A stretch of 64,000 bases of DNA from Rotaria macrura. Its lineage: Eukaryota > Rotifera > Eurotatoria > Philodinida > Philodinidae. Position numbers and translations under genes: made by a program. Positions 38,789 through 51,700 of this stretch are shown here, one piece after another. The notes beneath the pieces were generated by a model. That model worked only from the letters and a program-made list of their open reading frames with translations. It was not told where the DNA came from and ran no database searches. Position 1 is the stretch's first letter. Each line of letters opens with the position of its first letter. Where the stretch lies: NCBI GenBank assembly GCA_900239685.1, contig OENT01000639.1, positions 1 to 64,000 on the forward strand, read 5' to 3'.

Positions 38789-40100
38789 ATGCAGTTTCAT
38801 CGGTTAATACTACTTCTGTCTATTTTCACTTGTCCTTTATTGACAAAAAGTGAAATCACACCAAGTCTTTTAAATAAATTCGAATTACCTCATGCCGGTT
38901 TTTCAAGCCTTCTACGTACATGGACATTGAATTTTACATCATGGTCTTTAGTTATCTCGTGTTTTAATGCGATCCCAGAAACTACCGATTATGTTTATAG
39001 CGTGCCAAATATTGGACAGCAGCTAACAACAAAAATTACCCCAACACTTGTTACTAATCGTATTACATGGCCCAATGGTATAGTTGCAGCAGATCAATTA
39101 GTTGAATATTCAATGATTGTTCCAAGCGGTTTTCTTGTTCCCGGCAAAACTAAAGGAAATCTAAATTTCATTTCGGACAAAACTCAGGTATCGTTAGTAC
39201 CCGATGATAAAAAGAATTGGTTTTATCATGATGCTGACTTTAAAGATATGGATGGCGATGGTCATATTGATATTGTAACTGCACGTGCCAATGTTCCAAT
39301 TATCGGCAATCCAACAACTCAATTAGTTTGGCTGAAAAACCCTGGAAATCAAACGATAACCGGTCCTTGGAAACTTAATTATTTATTGACTGACGGTGGA
39401 CCGGACATTCAAGTTCAATTTTTTGTAGTTGATTCATTACAGGTATCCAACAAATCGACGTGTTATTCTTAAATTTTAATGCTCATTTCAACGGTTCTAG
39501 GTTCTCTTTGGTAATTCATTTTTTCAACGTAAACTTCAAATGTTCTGGTCTGATTCAGATCCATTATGGAATGATACGAAAACATTACATGTACGTCATA
39601 TTGACTATGATGCAAGTCTATATGCATACGTACAATTAAATATGGATCTTAATGGTGATAATAGACTAGATTTACTCGTTACTATAAATGATGAATTTAA
39701 TGGTTCACTAGTTGCTTATGAACTTCCGCCAGTAGGTGAAATTCGCACAGGAAATTTCGTAAAACACGTTCTTGCTAGTGGATTCAAACCACTCACTCAA
39801 GCCAAAGGTCGAGGAGCACCTGGGCAAGCTATTGCAGTTCAATTCTACTCACTTAATCTACGAAAGAAACCGATTCTAATACTATCAGGTGATGATGACG
39901 GTTGTGTATATTTAATAGAGGCAATGCATGATGATGATCCATCGAATTGGGATTATTCAACGAAGAAAATTCATCAATCCCAAAAATCTACGATCGGTCA
40001 AGTTAGTCTTGAAGATGTTGATAATGATGGTCATCTAGAAATGTTTGTACCAGCTTATAATGAAGGCATAGTCTATATTTATCGTCTAATTGACCAATAG
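38789..40100 (+). CDS. Secreted FG-GAP/VCBS repeat protein
   Basis: This is probably an extracellular calcium-binding beta-propeller protein of unknown partner. An upstream in-frame ATG lies at 38720, but the ATG at 38789 starts a clean signal peptide (MQFHRLILLLSIFTCPLLTKS), so I prefer it. Two exons, 38789-39442 and 39501-40100, are joined across a 58-nt phase-0 intron (39443-39500) to give 417 residues. Integrin-alpha-like calcium loops recur: DFKDMDGDGHIDIVTA, NMDLNGDNRLDLLVT and DVDNDGHLEMFVP. There is no membrane anchor. The repeat identity is seen directly. The role, for example in adhesion or in binding extracellular ligands, is inferred from the family. The gene has no obvious partner nearby. 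Confidence 0.8.
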
Positions 40101-41159
40101 AAACAGTACGATTGTTAATCGAATTTTTTCTATTTTTTATGTTCAGTTTGTGTTTCTTTTCTGGCCTCATTATTTAATTGAATTAAAAGAATAAAAGTAA
40201 TGCCAACGAATTAACTGAAATCACATGGGGTATTTCAAAAGGGTTTTCTTCACGTTACTTTTCATTCGACCAATGATTGTAGTGTTTTGTAGTATTCGAA
40301 CCAAGGTTGCTTAGCGTGCTAAATTTATTTTTCTGATGTCGAATTTTCTTGATGACTTTTTGAATATTTTCCCATTGGCCTATATATAGCAGCAGTAACG
40401 AGCTTAGGCGTATGATTCACAGATAATGGAATTTAGATGCGCCGTATAAGTTTCAACTAGAATGAATTTGTCTCTTACGAAACGTTCAACATCTAAAACA
40501 ACAGGGATTTACTCTCAATGAGTACAGTATACCTACATCGAATCTACTTGAAAAAATAAATATCACGAAAAACGACTACACATTAATTACCAAAGCTATA
40601 TTTCATGGAATAGACCCTTAGGATATAAAACTCATACGTTGCTAGTACTTACGAATTTAAAAAAGGATCCTTGTTGGAAACCAGTGACAATTGAACTTTT
40701 TTATTAATATTAATCTTAGCTTGAAATCGAAATTCTTCAGTGTTAATTAGCCCAGTTTTGGTTACAGTGGGATACAGCTTGTGCTGCTGATGGTCTCCTT
40801 TTGTAAAACTAGGTACAATTTGTCAAGATCATAGCTATTTTTTTTCATTTATTTTTGTATTCCCAAAAAGTATAGTTTAATGTTTTTCTTTAAATGTATT
40901 AAAGTTTAAGTTGAAACAAATAGTTAAATAATTACTGAAACAAATTTATTGCAACAATACGAATTCGTCTATTGAAAAATTCAAACCAGCAACCAAAAGA
41001 TTTTGTTTCTAACAATCAGATTCCAGAGTAGAAAAGGTCTCATCGAAATTCAGAGAAAAAATTGCGGATTTTTGAATTATTATTAATTAGTTTCAATAAA
41101 ACAAAAAATTATGAAAATATCTAATACATTTCTTGATCAAAGAATGCTCGGTATCGGTG
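40101..41159. other. Intergenic, no gene seen
   Basis: AT-rich sequence downstream of the FG-GAP gene. No feature recognised. Confidence 0.4.
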
Positions 41160-41545
41160 TTATTTTACAAAACTTGAGATTAAATGAAAGATGCTTATAG
41201 TTTTTTCCCATATTTTCATCAACATGGACACCTGTATCCTGAACAACCCAGGAATTAGGTATCTTGGACGCAATAGTCGGGTAACAAAATCCCTAGTCAT
41301 GACTGAACTTTCGATTGTTTTGATCCATTCTAAGTGCGATGTAATATTCAACTTGTAGAGCTTCTTTGGTTGGATCAACCCGAAAACCCTTAAAATGACT
41401 AGTTGTATTTTCAAAGCTAATGCGTGCTCCCAGTCACATGCTGAATGATAACAATTTTCTTTGCGAATAAATTTCAAATAAGGATTCATTGGAAGTGTTG
41501 TCCTTAGCATTTGCCTTGTATCAGAAAACATTGCCATCACCAATT
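41160..41545 (-). pseudogene. Unrecognised minus-strand coding remnant
   Basis: Protein-like sequence switches between frames. One frame holds the 127-codon run 41543-41160, and another reads HFKGFRVDPTKEALQVEYY in the middle of it. The switching suggests a decayed host gene piece. Family not recognised. Confidence 0.3.
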
Positions 41546-42784
41546 AGAAAATCATGCATATAGCCAGTTGCTCGTATTGGTCCATTATTCGAGCACTTAT
41601 CTTTGCCTATCGATATCGAAGTGGTCGCATTTTTTCACAGTAGTATTGCAAATATCTAGCTTGATGGTCGTCAGAAAATTTTGAAACACCAAATCTGCTC
41701 TTATCTCTACTTGTCTAGATTCAATTTAGAACATTCACCTCATATTTTATTATTTGCCATTAGTCAGGATTTTATTTTCGTCCACACTGAAAGTAACCTA
41801 TACAGTCGTATCTACGATATTTTTATTGTATCAGAAGTTCTCTGAAGATGGTGCCAAGAACAATCTATAAAATTTTCATCTATTAAAAGAAACGAGAAAG
41901 CAGTCTTCATTGTCGTAAACGTAAGAATTTTTTGTATTTCTTTGTGACTTCAAAGTCAATCTCTGCCCACTAAGAATTTCTATCAGTATTTGTACTAAAA
42001 TTATTGCAATCGAGTTTGATCGTTCTGAATAGTGAGAAGAGACATTCTACTTTTATAAGTATCTTCTATACTGTAAACAGAACAAATATATCTTAACTCT
42101 TTGGCTTTCGGCAACGCTTATATGAGTCCTATTATTTCGCCAATTAATTACAAAAGTACATAGTTATCAGACAATCTTTTCTGTGCTAGATTTTGTAAAT
42201 CTTTCTTCACTGATCATTTTTGTCGAAAGAATCTTGCAATTCGATCAATAGATCACGCTGACGGGGTCAAAATACTGAAAAATCTCACACAACTCTGTCT
42301 GCTAGAGCTAGGAGATTTTTCAATATTTTGACCCTCGTATCATTATTTATTGATCAAATTGAAAAATTCCTTTAACCAAAATAATCATCGCAGACAACTT
42401 TACAAAGTCTGATACAAGAGTGACTTTATGAGAACTTTGTGGTTTTGCAATTGACTATCCGTGAAAGTGTCCATGAAAGTACCCAGGGATATTCCAGAAA
42501 TATCAGAAAGTTCCATAATTGTATTGTTCATATTCAGCTTATGGATTATTATTTGTACTCGAAAATTCCATTTTCAACGGGCTTTCATTTCATATAAAAA
42601 TTCCTTAATATACTTTGCTGCGTTGATTGACTTGTATTTCCCTAGAAAAACACTTTTGTGCACCCCTATATTTTCGCAGTAAAAGCCAGGTCTCAAAGGC
42701 ATAATGTTGTGTGGAACTTTTTTTTATTTGATAAAGATATAAATTATGGAAAATAAAAGAATTTAAAAAAATGAACTTTTATAT
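41546..42784. other. Intergenic, contains a short palindrome
   Basis: No gene seen. A strong inverted repeat lies at 42233-42366 and is listed separately. The 3' end of the minus-strand TIR gene is at 42785. Confidence 0.4.
42233..42366. repeat. Long palindrome (foldback)
   Basis: The inner arms at 42264-42286 and 42312-42334 match at 22 of 23 bases (GGGTCAAAATACTGAAAAAT and so on). Weaker pairing continues outward through GATCAATA on both sides. It could be a tiny foldback element, or could act in 3' end formation of the gene that ends at 42785. Confidence 0.65.
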
Positions 42785-45700
42785 TTAGTCGTTTTTCGAT
42801 GATTTGGCTTCGAAATTAAAAAATACTGACGGATTTATCCATGCGATTGATCGATTTGTCGTGTCGAACACTCCATTCCAAGGAAATTTCAATGGAAGTT
42901 CCGTGTCGTTATGTGCTCGTACTGTTTTACGTGATTCAATTTTAATTTGTGGAAATGGACATGGTCCAAACATCACTGTTGGATAGTGACGAATATTCTG
43001 TTTCGATGATAAGCTTGATGAATACTTGTAATCTTTACAGAACTTTTTAAATTCAAATTCATTTCTTTGATGTTGTTCGGCAAATCGTAATCTAAATCTG
43101 AGTTTTTCACTTTGCGTCAAGGAAATTCTCCGAACAGGTTTTTCAGGAATAATAATTTTGGGTTCATAAATTGTTTGGGACATTTTACGTTTTGCACTGT
43201 GATGTGTTTCGAGTTTTTCTTCAGAAGAAGTTATATAAGAACTTCTTCTTTGATCGGATGTTGTTAGGGAATCGACCTTGTCATAGTTATTGGTACCACT
43301 TAATTTATCACTTGGAGTTTCTCGTTGACTTGGTGTATGGATTTTTGTTGATGTTGCCTCACTACTAGCAGGACGAGAGTTATCCTGGCTTGAAGTACAA
43401 TCTAATTCAGTTTGTATTGAATAATGTTGACACAAAGAAAATAGAAGAGAAGAACGTTTTTGAACTGCATCCAACATAGGAAATATTGCGTTATTAAAAT
43501 CCCCAGTGAATGTAAATGGTGGAATATTTAATCGTGTTTTGAAATTTTCTATTTTGCTTAACCATTGTTTATATGATAATATTCCGATATCTAATCTGAC
43601 TGATTGGATGAAGTCATCTTTCATTTGTTGAGAATTCGTAGTGGATGGGTTTCCGGTACCTAGTCATATTGACAAACGTAAGAAAAAAACTTAATCAATT
43701 TACAGATACATACAGAAGCGTGACTTATGTTTAGAAAAATATTTGTCACATTGTTTTTCTTTTGCATGGAGAATGTCTTGTATTTTTTCAACAATATCTT
43801 TTTCATCATCTTCAGTTATTTTTTCTTTTTCAATTTTCAGCATTCTTTTAATGTTTTTTTCATATCTTGATTTCTTTTGTTCTGGCGTTAGAAGAAAATA
43901 AAATGCATTGTTGTTATTTTCGAACGATTTGACGAGTTCACTTTGATGTGATGTGTTCGATCGATTAGATTTCTGTCCAAGTGAAGATACATAATTGTAT
44001 CCTATGCATTTTAACTGAAATTAAAAATGAGATAAAATTACATGATCGATCCAAGAATAATAACTATTTCACGTATGAAACTTGAAAAATTTATAGTAAG
44101 AATCCTTCGTTTTATTCTTGCTGACATTAGGCTTGAGTACTCTTTTAGCGTCAAAACGTTTTAATGAATGACTATGATTATTTGCTTCCTCTCAAATGAC
44201 GACTTGACAGAGGAGTTCTTAATTTTAATAGAAAACATAGAATGGAAGAAAGAATATGTTCTTTATATAGAAATAATAGCATTGATGATGTATTTCGATT
44301 ATAAGAAAGATGATTATATAGATAAAATGCAATGAAAATTCTTCTGAATGAAGAAAACTTAGAAAGCAACAACATGAATGTATTGTCAAAGTGAAAGAGA
44401 AATCATGTAATCGACCTCTTACAAGGAATGAAATGAGTGCTCAACATTAACGAATATTGTTCGCTAAATCATCGGAAGTTCTGTCTAGCCCGGTGTGTCG
44501 ATCTTTATTTTTTCTATTGCTCTAGTCCAAATTATTGATTTTCTATATGAAAACTAGAAACAGCTAAATATGTTATTTTTTTCCGGTTCGTATATTTTGA
44601 TGAACTTACAATTTTTAATAATAACTTATCATATTCTAAATTGAAATTATTTTCTGATCCAAATAATTGAAAGTAGGAATCTTTTTCAATTAACTTCTGT
44701 AACCATTCAATAGGCTCGAATCGTTGAACTTTCACTGGAACTATGCATTTTCCCATTTCAGCGATAAATTTTGCTTGCTTTTCACACGATTCATCTTGAA
44801 AATAACTTTCACTGACGCAAAGAATAACACACACAGACTGTTTTATTGTTCTTATTGTTTCGTCGCATTCGATTAATTGATTTGACTTCATACATACAGA
44901 AAAGCCTTCATCCAGAAGACGATTAGCTAATCGTTGTGATATTATCGAATCATTCGGGGAATGACTTAATACTAAACTGAAATCTTTGAAGGACACCTGT
45001 TGTGATAGTAATGATGATAAATTTGTTTTCTCTTGAATAAATGCATTTATCAATTGATATTTTTGATGAACCTCATACGTATTATTAATCTGACCGTATA
45101 ATACTATTCGGTTTTGATTATCTACTTTAGGTAAAACGCATACATCCTTTGAATATTTATAAAAAGCATTGATCATATACTGATTCCAATTTTGAAATCC
45201 ATCCAAAGTCATTGTATAAGTAGATCGTTGTAAACAATTGTTTATCTTTTTTTCACATCGTGCACAATATTCAGGATCTGATGATATAATCGTGATGGTA
45301 ATAACTAAAAACAAAACTCGAGATTATAAATTTGGAAAGGACTTGCATAAATAATACAATTTCATACGAGTTTTTGAAAGTATTATTGCAAAATAACTTC
45401 TGAATTACGTCAATTTTTCTAAAACGTAGAATAACTGTTCTATCTACATCTATCGGAGCTAATTCTATTTTAATCAGCTGTTCCATTCGAAACAAAAAGG
45501 AGCTATTTTCATTCTCGTCACATTTGAAATTAGTGATGGTCGGCTTCACAGGAAAATTTATGTAGTATCATTAAATTCATTCATTTGAATGATTTTTTTG
45601 CTGATATCGCCGATGACGTAGGAATAATTCAAGAAATCATAAAATTTATTTCTTATTTTAACTTATACGAGTAAGAAAATCAGATCGATACAACGATGAA

Positions 45701-48700
45701 TGGCAATTTTCAAACTTTTATAGAACATCAATTTGAATGTCTATTGAAAAAAATATCATTTTGGGTTTTTGAGAATTTTTCAAAGCATCGACTTGAAAAA
45801 CTCACGGTCATATTCATCTCATCTTAAAAAAACTACTATCATTTGTGTGATTCAACAATATGCTAATCATATTGAGATGTTCAGTTAGTTATAAGAAGAA
45901 CTGACTTTGATTCTATAATTCTCCTTTTGTGTGTCAGTGACAATTAGTTATTTCTTCTCCTAACATCATATAAAAAGAAAAATGATTTCTTTATGACATC
46001 GTTAAAACTTTTCAATCTCATTTTAATCACCTAGTGTAACAAACTTTATCACATTAGTATCATTTTGAGGTAGGCATGTACCATTGACAGTGCAGAACTG
46101 GCAACTGTGTACCAGTCTGGCTGGGTATTTATATAACTGAACTCACTATCAAATAAGCAGGGGTACCCATTGTAAGTCACTATCAGGTATATAGAGTTAG
46201 GAGTACATAAGATATGCACGAATGCTAGTTAACTTGGTGCCAGATGGACTGGATATCTATTTAACCGATCTATAATGCAATCAATAGTTAGTAACTTCAT
46301 TATATGAATGCATTATATAATATCTAATCTTGATAATGAGTTGAATGATATAGATATCCAGTTAACTGACACCCTCTAGGAAAGATTGGTTTTCAGAATT
46401 TTCATATTTCATGAATACCTACAGTTAACAAATAGTTCCAATGAAAAAATGACTTGATAGTTAGAAATCTCTCCTCGTCAAAATCAGTTGTGTCCAAAAT
46501 CTTACGAAAATAAATTAAGATACTAGATGATCACGGTACAACAAATGGCTTGAATAATTCCTGATTTTAGTAACACTATAGTGTTGATCACATATGAATG
46601 ACAACATGCTGGTCAAGTCTTACTTGATGCTGGACAGCAAAAAATTCCAAAGCTATCCTTTGTTGTTTGTATCGTTTGAATAACATGTACAAATTGTTGA
46701 TGTAATGTTTTTTGATCCGGTAATACGACAAACAATACTTTTAGTGATACAGATGTCGTCAAATTAATTTGATTTATTGTTTCTTCAATCATTTCTTCGG
46801 CTAAGATTTGTTCATGTTTACATGAATCAGGAACTGCAAAGGCAATCGATTGAATTTTTACATTCGCTTGATGACTATCCATGATAACATATTCAATCGA
46901 TTTCGAAATAAATAATCGAATAGAATCACATAGATGGTTTTCATCTGTGCTCATTGTCGGTAATGACCAATTCACAAATAAAATTTTTCTACAACTCAAT
47001 TCACCACCCGTGGTTTCTGTAATGAATGGTATTGAACTTATTTCATTTTCTTGTGCACTCGTTTGAATTAATGACGGCTGTTCAATAATGTCACCGGCTC
47101 GTTCAATTAGACTTTCCTTCAAGCCGAATGATGTCGACGGCACAATGATAATATCAATCTAGAATTACTGTGAATATTGAAAATTTCAAGAAAGTAAAAA
47201 CAAACTTTTTGTAAAGCAATATCACCCATAACAACTTCAATTGATCCATTGGCTAATTTCGTTTGCGTGAAGATGAACGGTGATGAACATAATAAATTGG
47301 ACTGTTCGATCATGGATTTCGATATGATCGTCGTATTTTCATCGGATCTCGGAATGGAATAAGATTTTACTCTCGTCTTCACTTTTAATTCACAATAGCA
47401 ATGGGTTTTTCGAGCTATATTTTTTATAGTTGAACATAGTTTATCAGCAGTATCATAATAAAATTCGGTAGTTTTCAATGTAACCCTGTGTAAATTAGAT
47501 AACACATTTGAGACGAAATTTTGAATTTCATCTTTTAAACTTTCTGTTGTAATAAATTGATTGTCTAAAAAATGAAAAGTAAAATAACCATCTGGAAAAT
47601 CACTTCCCCTGCAATAGAGCGCGTCGTGAAAATCATTTGACAGGTAGTCAAGCTAAATCAAAGAAAATATAGTTTCATGAATTCATGAAGAAAACATAAA
47701 TATATAGTAAGTATTTAAAGCAGAACAAGATTCAACGTGTTCTTCATAGATTTAAAATAATGAATGCAACTATGTATTAAATTACTGTCCTCTGTCAGAA
47801 GTGTAGTTACTTCACTTGTTTAGCCACTTGCAACTTCTCTATGTACTTATCCATAATGTACATTGTCTGTGAGAATGAGACTAATCTATTATCAAGCAGA
47901 AAAAGGATCATTCAAACAACAAGCGATCGAAAAGTCTTTGAAGAAATGTCAAACACTGTTAGACCCTGTTGTCAACTTCTAATTCAACTGATATTTTTCT
48001 TATTGGAAAGAGCAATGTCTGAACTTCAAATCTTGTAGCAAACACATATTTACAGGACCAACTTGAAAAGGAAGAAAAGCCAAAAACCAAACGCCAGTAC
48101 ACAATTTCTTACAAAGCCGCCATCTAGCAGCATCATTTTCAATTATTATTGATTTTGTTTTTAATGAAAGAATGAAAAAATAATGAACCATGAAGGTTTT
48201 CGTAGCACCGAGGATACTCTTTTCAATGATGTATTGGAAGTGAAATTTGTCGTTGCCTTTTACGCTAAAATATTGCTTTTTGTGAACGAGATTGAAAATT
48301 TTGGTCGCTCTCGTTATCTGACCATTTGAAAGAATAAAACAATAATTTATTGAGTTATTTTTCCGTTAAGTCTCTAAGATCTGATATATTTCGAAATAGC
48401 TAACGCGAACAACATTGAATTCATGCATGGTTGCTGAAGATGCTCGCTGATATTAATGCAAACTGACAGATCTTGTAAAAAGTCTATCTTAAAAAAATGT
48501 TGTTTTGAAATTATTTCATGAAAGAATCAAGGAAGGATCTAAAAACTTTTAACAAAGTTGATATCGATAGTTTTTGATGTTGTACATGCTGGTGTCTTTT
48601 TTGTTAAAATTCGATTCATGCAATCCGACATTTCTTAGGAATACAGATTTTTGCAACTTGCAAGAATTTTTCTACTGGAGTTTGGTTTATGGCCTTTTCT

Positions 48701-51700
48701 CCTTTCCAGGTTTGTCCTGAAAGTATGTATTTGCTACAAGATTTGAAGTTCAGACATTGCTCTTTCCAGTAAGAAAAACTATCAGTTGAATTAGAAGTTG
48801 ACAACATGGTCTAACAGTGTTTGACATTTTTCCAAAGACTTTTCGATCGCTTGTTATGACATATATTGATTTTTGACTAGTGTGATTATATTCGTCATCT
48901 AGGTAAAATACGTAACTAATAATGATAATTCAGAATCGAATCTGTTAGTCGAGATAAACAATGATAAGTCATACAAACATAATTCAAAAGAATAGAAATC
49001 TACAATATGCTTGACGAACGAATCCGAAAACATATTCAATAAGAGAACTATCGGTTTGAAATCAAGAAAGGTATCGTCATTTCAAAATGACATGAACTAA
49101 ACTCATCGGCTAGGTACAATCGTAATTAAAACTAAAATAAAAACGTACAATAAATACCCATGTAAAAAAATCGATTTTAATCATACACCTTTAATCAATA
49201 CTTTTAGCTTTAATAATTACAACAAAATCAGATGATAATCGATTTTTTGATTATTAATGCTGATTTTTTTACATATTTTTTTACATGGGTAGCTTATGTA
49301 TCAATCTTTCCGTGAACGATTTATCACTCTTCGCATTTCAAATAATAATTGAAATTTGTGATGGCTCAAGTAGTTTTAGGTGTAGACAAGTGAAAAATGT
49401 CTCACGAACAGCACGCTTAGTCGAACTTCAGCGTACGACATCTGCACCGTGATAAGGATCGTGTTCTTCTAGATTTGTCTATATAGTAATAGCATGGCTT
49501 TCGTTAGCTTAGCCTATGGTTTTAGAATTAATAGAACAAACTACATGGTTGAGATCAACCGAGTTACACCATACTTATTTAATTACAACTAAGTCAATAG
49601 ATCGAATAATAAACCTGTTAAGAACAATATTGCAAATGAATGTCAAGTGATAATTCGGTAGCGTAAAATTTCATAGAAATTCTATGTTCGATTGTGCATA
49701 TTTTTGAATCTCTCAAATCCATACGAACACCCAATTGATTTTTTTCATTTCCATGAATGAATAAACTAGTGATGTAGTCAGTTGATTAGCTAGTTGTTAC
49801 TTTTTTTGTTTTGAAAATCTTTACATTGGTTCTAGAAGTGAGATCATATGACAATAATTGCTTTATTCGATGCGACACTGAGCATATTGTTTATATGCTC
49901 TGGAATGTATATCAAATAACTCTATATCAACTAATTAAATGCGTATGCTTTCTCTCGTTGACAGTTTGTACGCTTTACGTAGAATAGTAAGCCTAGTGAA
50001 TATGAACCGAACGAAAAGCTTAGAATTCTGATTGTATTTTTTAGTATATTTTAAACCGTTGGACTTTTATCAAGAGATAAAAAAGATCATGCTAGTCCCA
50101 CTGAAAAAATATCAAATTATGAGAGATTTCAATAGATTATAATCGGATTTTTCTGTACCGAAATCCAAATTATAATCGATTGAAAACGTCGAAACCAACG
50201 ATGATTTGATTTTTAATCAAACAATAATGTTTAAAACCCGGTAAAATTGTGATTAAACTCATACTAAATCCAGATCATATGATTTAAATCAAATCATCGT
50301 TGGTCTCGATGTTTTCGATCGATTATAATTTGGATTTCGATACAGAAAAATCCGATTATAATCCAGTGAAATCTTGTTTAATCCAATAGTTTTTCAGTGG
50401 GACTGTTACCCGTTTCTCCCCCTCGAAGTTTTCGTGTAAGAAATAAGATACAATCAACACAATCTGTTCTTTCTTCATCGAGCGATACTTCCTTTATGAT
50501 GAAACAGTTGTATGTTAACTTCAAAGGAATACTTTTTGTCTCCTCTACTAAGATATATTGCATCGTTTTCTTGTTAGTTGAAAAACATCAATTATTCAAG
50601 TGCAATTGAACTAGAAATAAAACAAAAACTTACTTGTTCACGTGACATTTCACTAAATTCGTATTTGTGCAATCGATATTTCTCGAAAAAATCCTTGAAC
50701 TTTTGAAATATTTTCGTAACAAATTTTCTGTATCCGAAAATGCGAATTATTTCCTTTCCGTTTCCACTTCCAATATAATAGGGGCTACGTGTAATAGAAA
50801 GTAGTATACTGTCTTGTTCGTATTGATTTATATATTTATGTAGTTCTTCTTTATATTTTTCTGTTGGACCGACTTCAAATTTGGATAGAACTCTTTTAGA
50901 ATTTATATTTATAAATTCAACAGTTTGTAAATGATTGTTCGGTACTAGAAGAATATTCTTTTCTAGAATTTGATTTTGAAGGATGTTATCGATAAGATTG
51001 GCATCTTGACTTGCATTGAATTTGTCATCGTCGAAATAATAAACTTCTAAGATTTTATTGTTGGATAGACTAAACTGACACATAGTAAATAGATGACTTT
51101 CATTATTTAGTATGTTTTGTATAATATCAATTAATGTTAAATTAAATATCCATTTTTTAATTTTATTCTGATGAAACGATTTCATGTTAACCGATTTAAA
51201 TAGATTTTTAAGAAAACTTCGAACGATTCGAATTTCTTGTTTTTTTCCGATCAACTTGATTGTATAATTGAGTATTGATCCATCATCAGTCGAGTTCATT
51301 TGTTTAATCTCCATATCGAGTGGGCATGTTTCTTGTTTTAAATAATTAATTAAATAGACAGGGAAATTTTGATTTCTGAAGAATTGAACTTGAATCTCAT
51401 CATCGATCAAATAATTAAATTCACATATGTCTTTATCAGAGTGTTTCCTTTTAGATTTTTTCGAAACAATATCTTCGTGATATTTATACTAAAAATAAAA
51501 TACCGATGCCTATAGAATAAAATACTAAGATCTACGTATACTTGCAAAGAAAAGGGCTTATTGAAATAAATGATTCGAGAATTTTGTAACATCATAAATT
51601 TTTAAATTTCTCATGCTTTCTAATTCGAAGTTCCTTAATCTAAATCTCTTTTAGCTCTACTTAATTGAATTCCTATCATATCTTCAAGCTTTCGAAAAAC

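Noticed and set aside
47841-48807. Open frames on both strands with similar peptides
   Set aside because: They are mirror images from the inverted arms of the element at 47918-48855.
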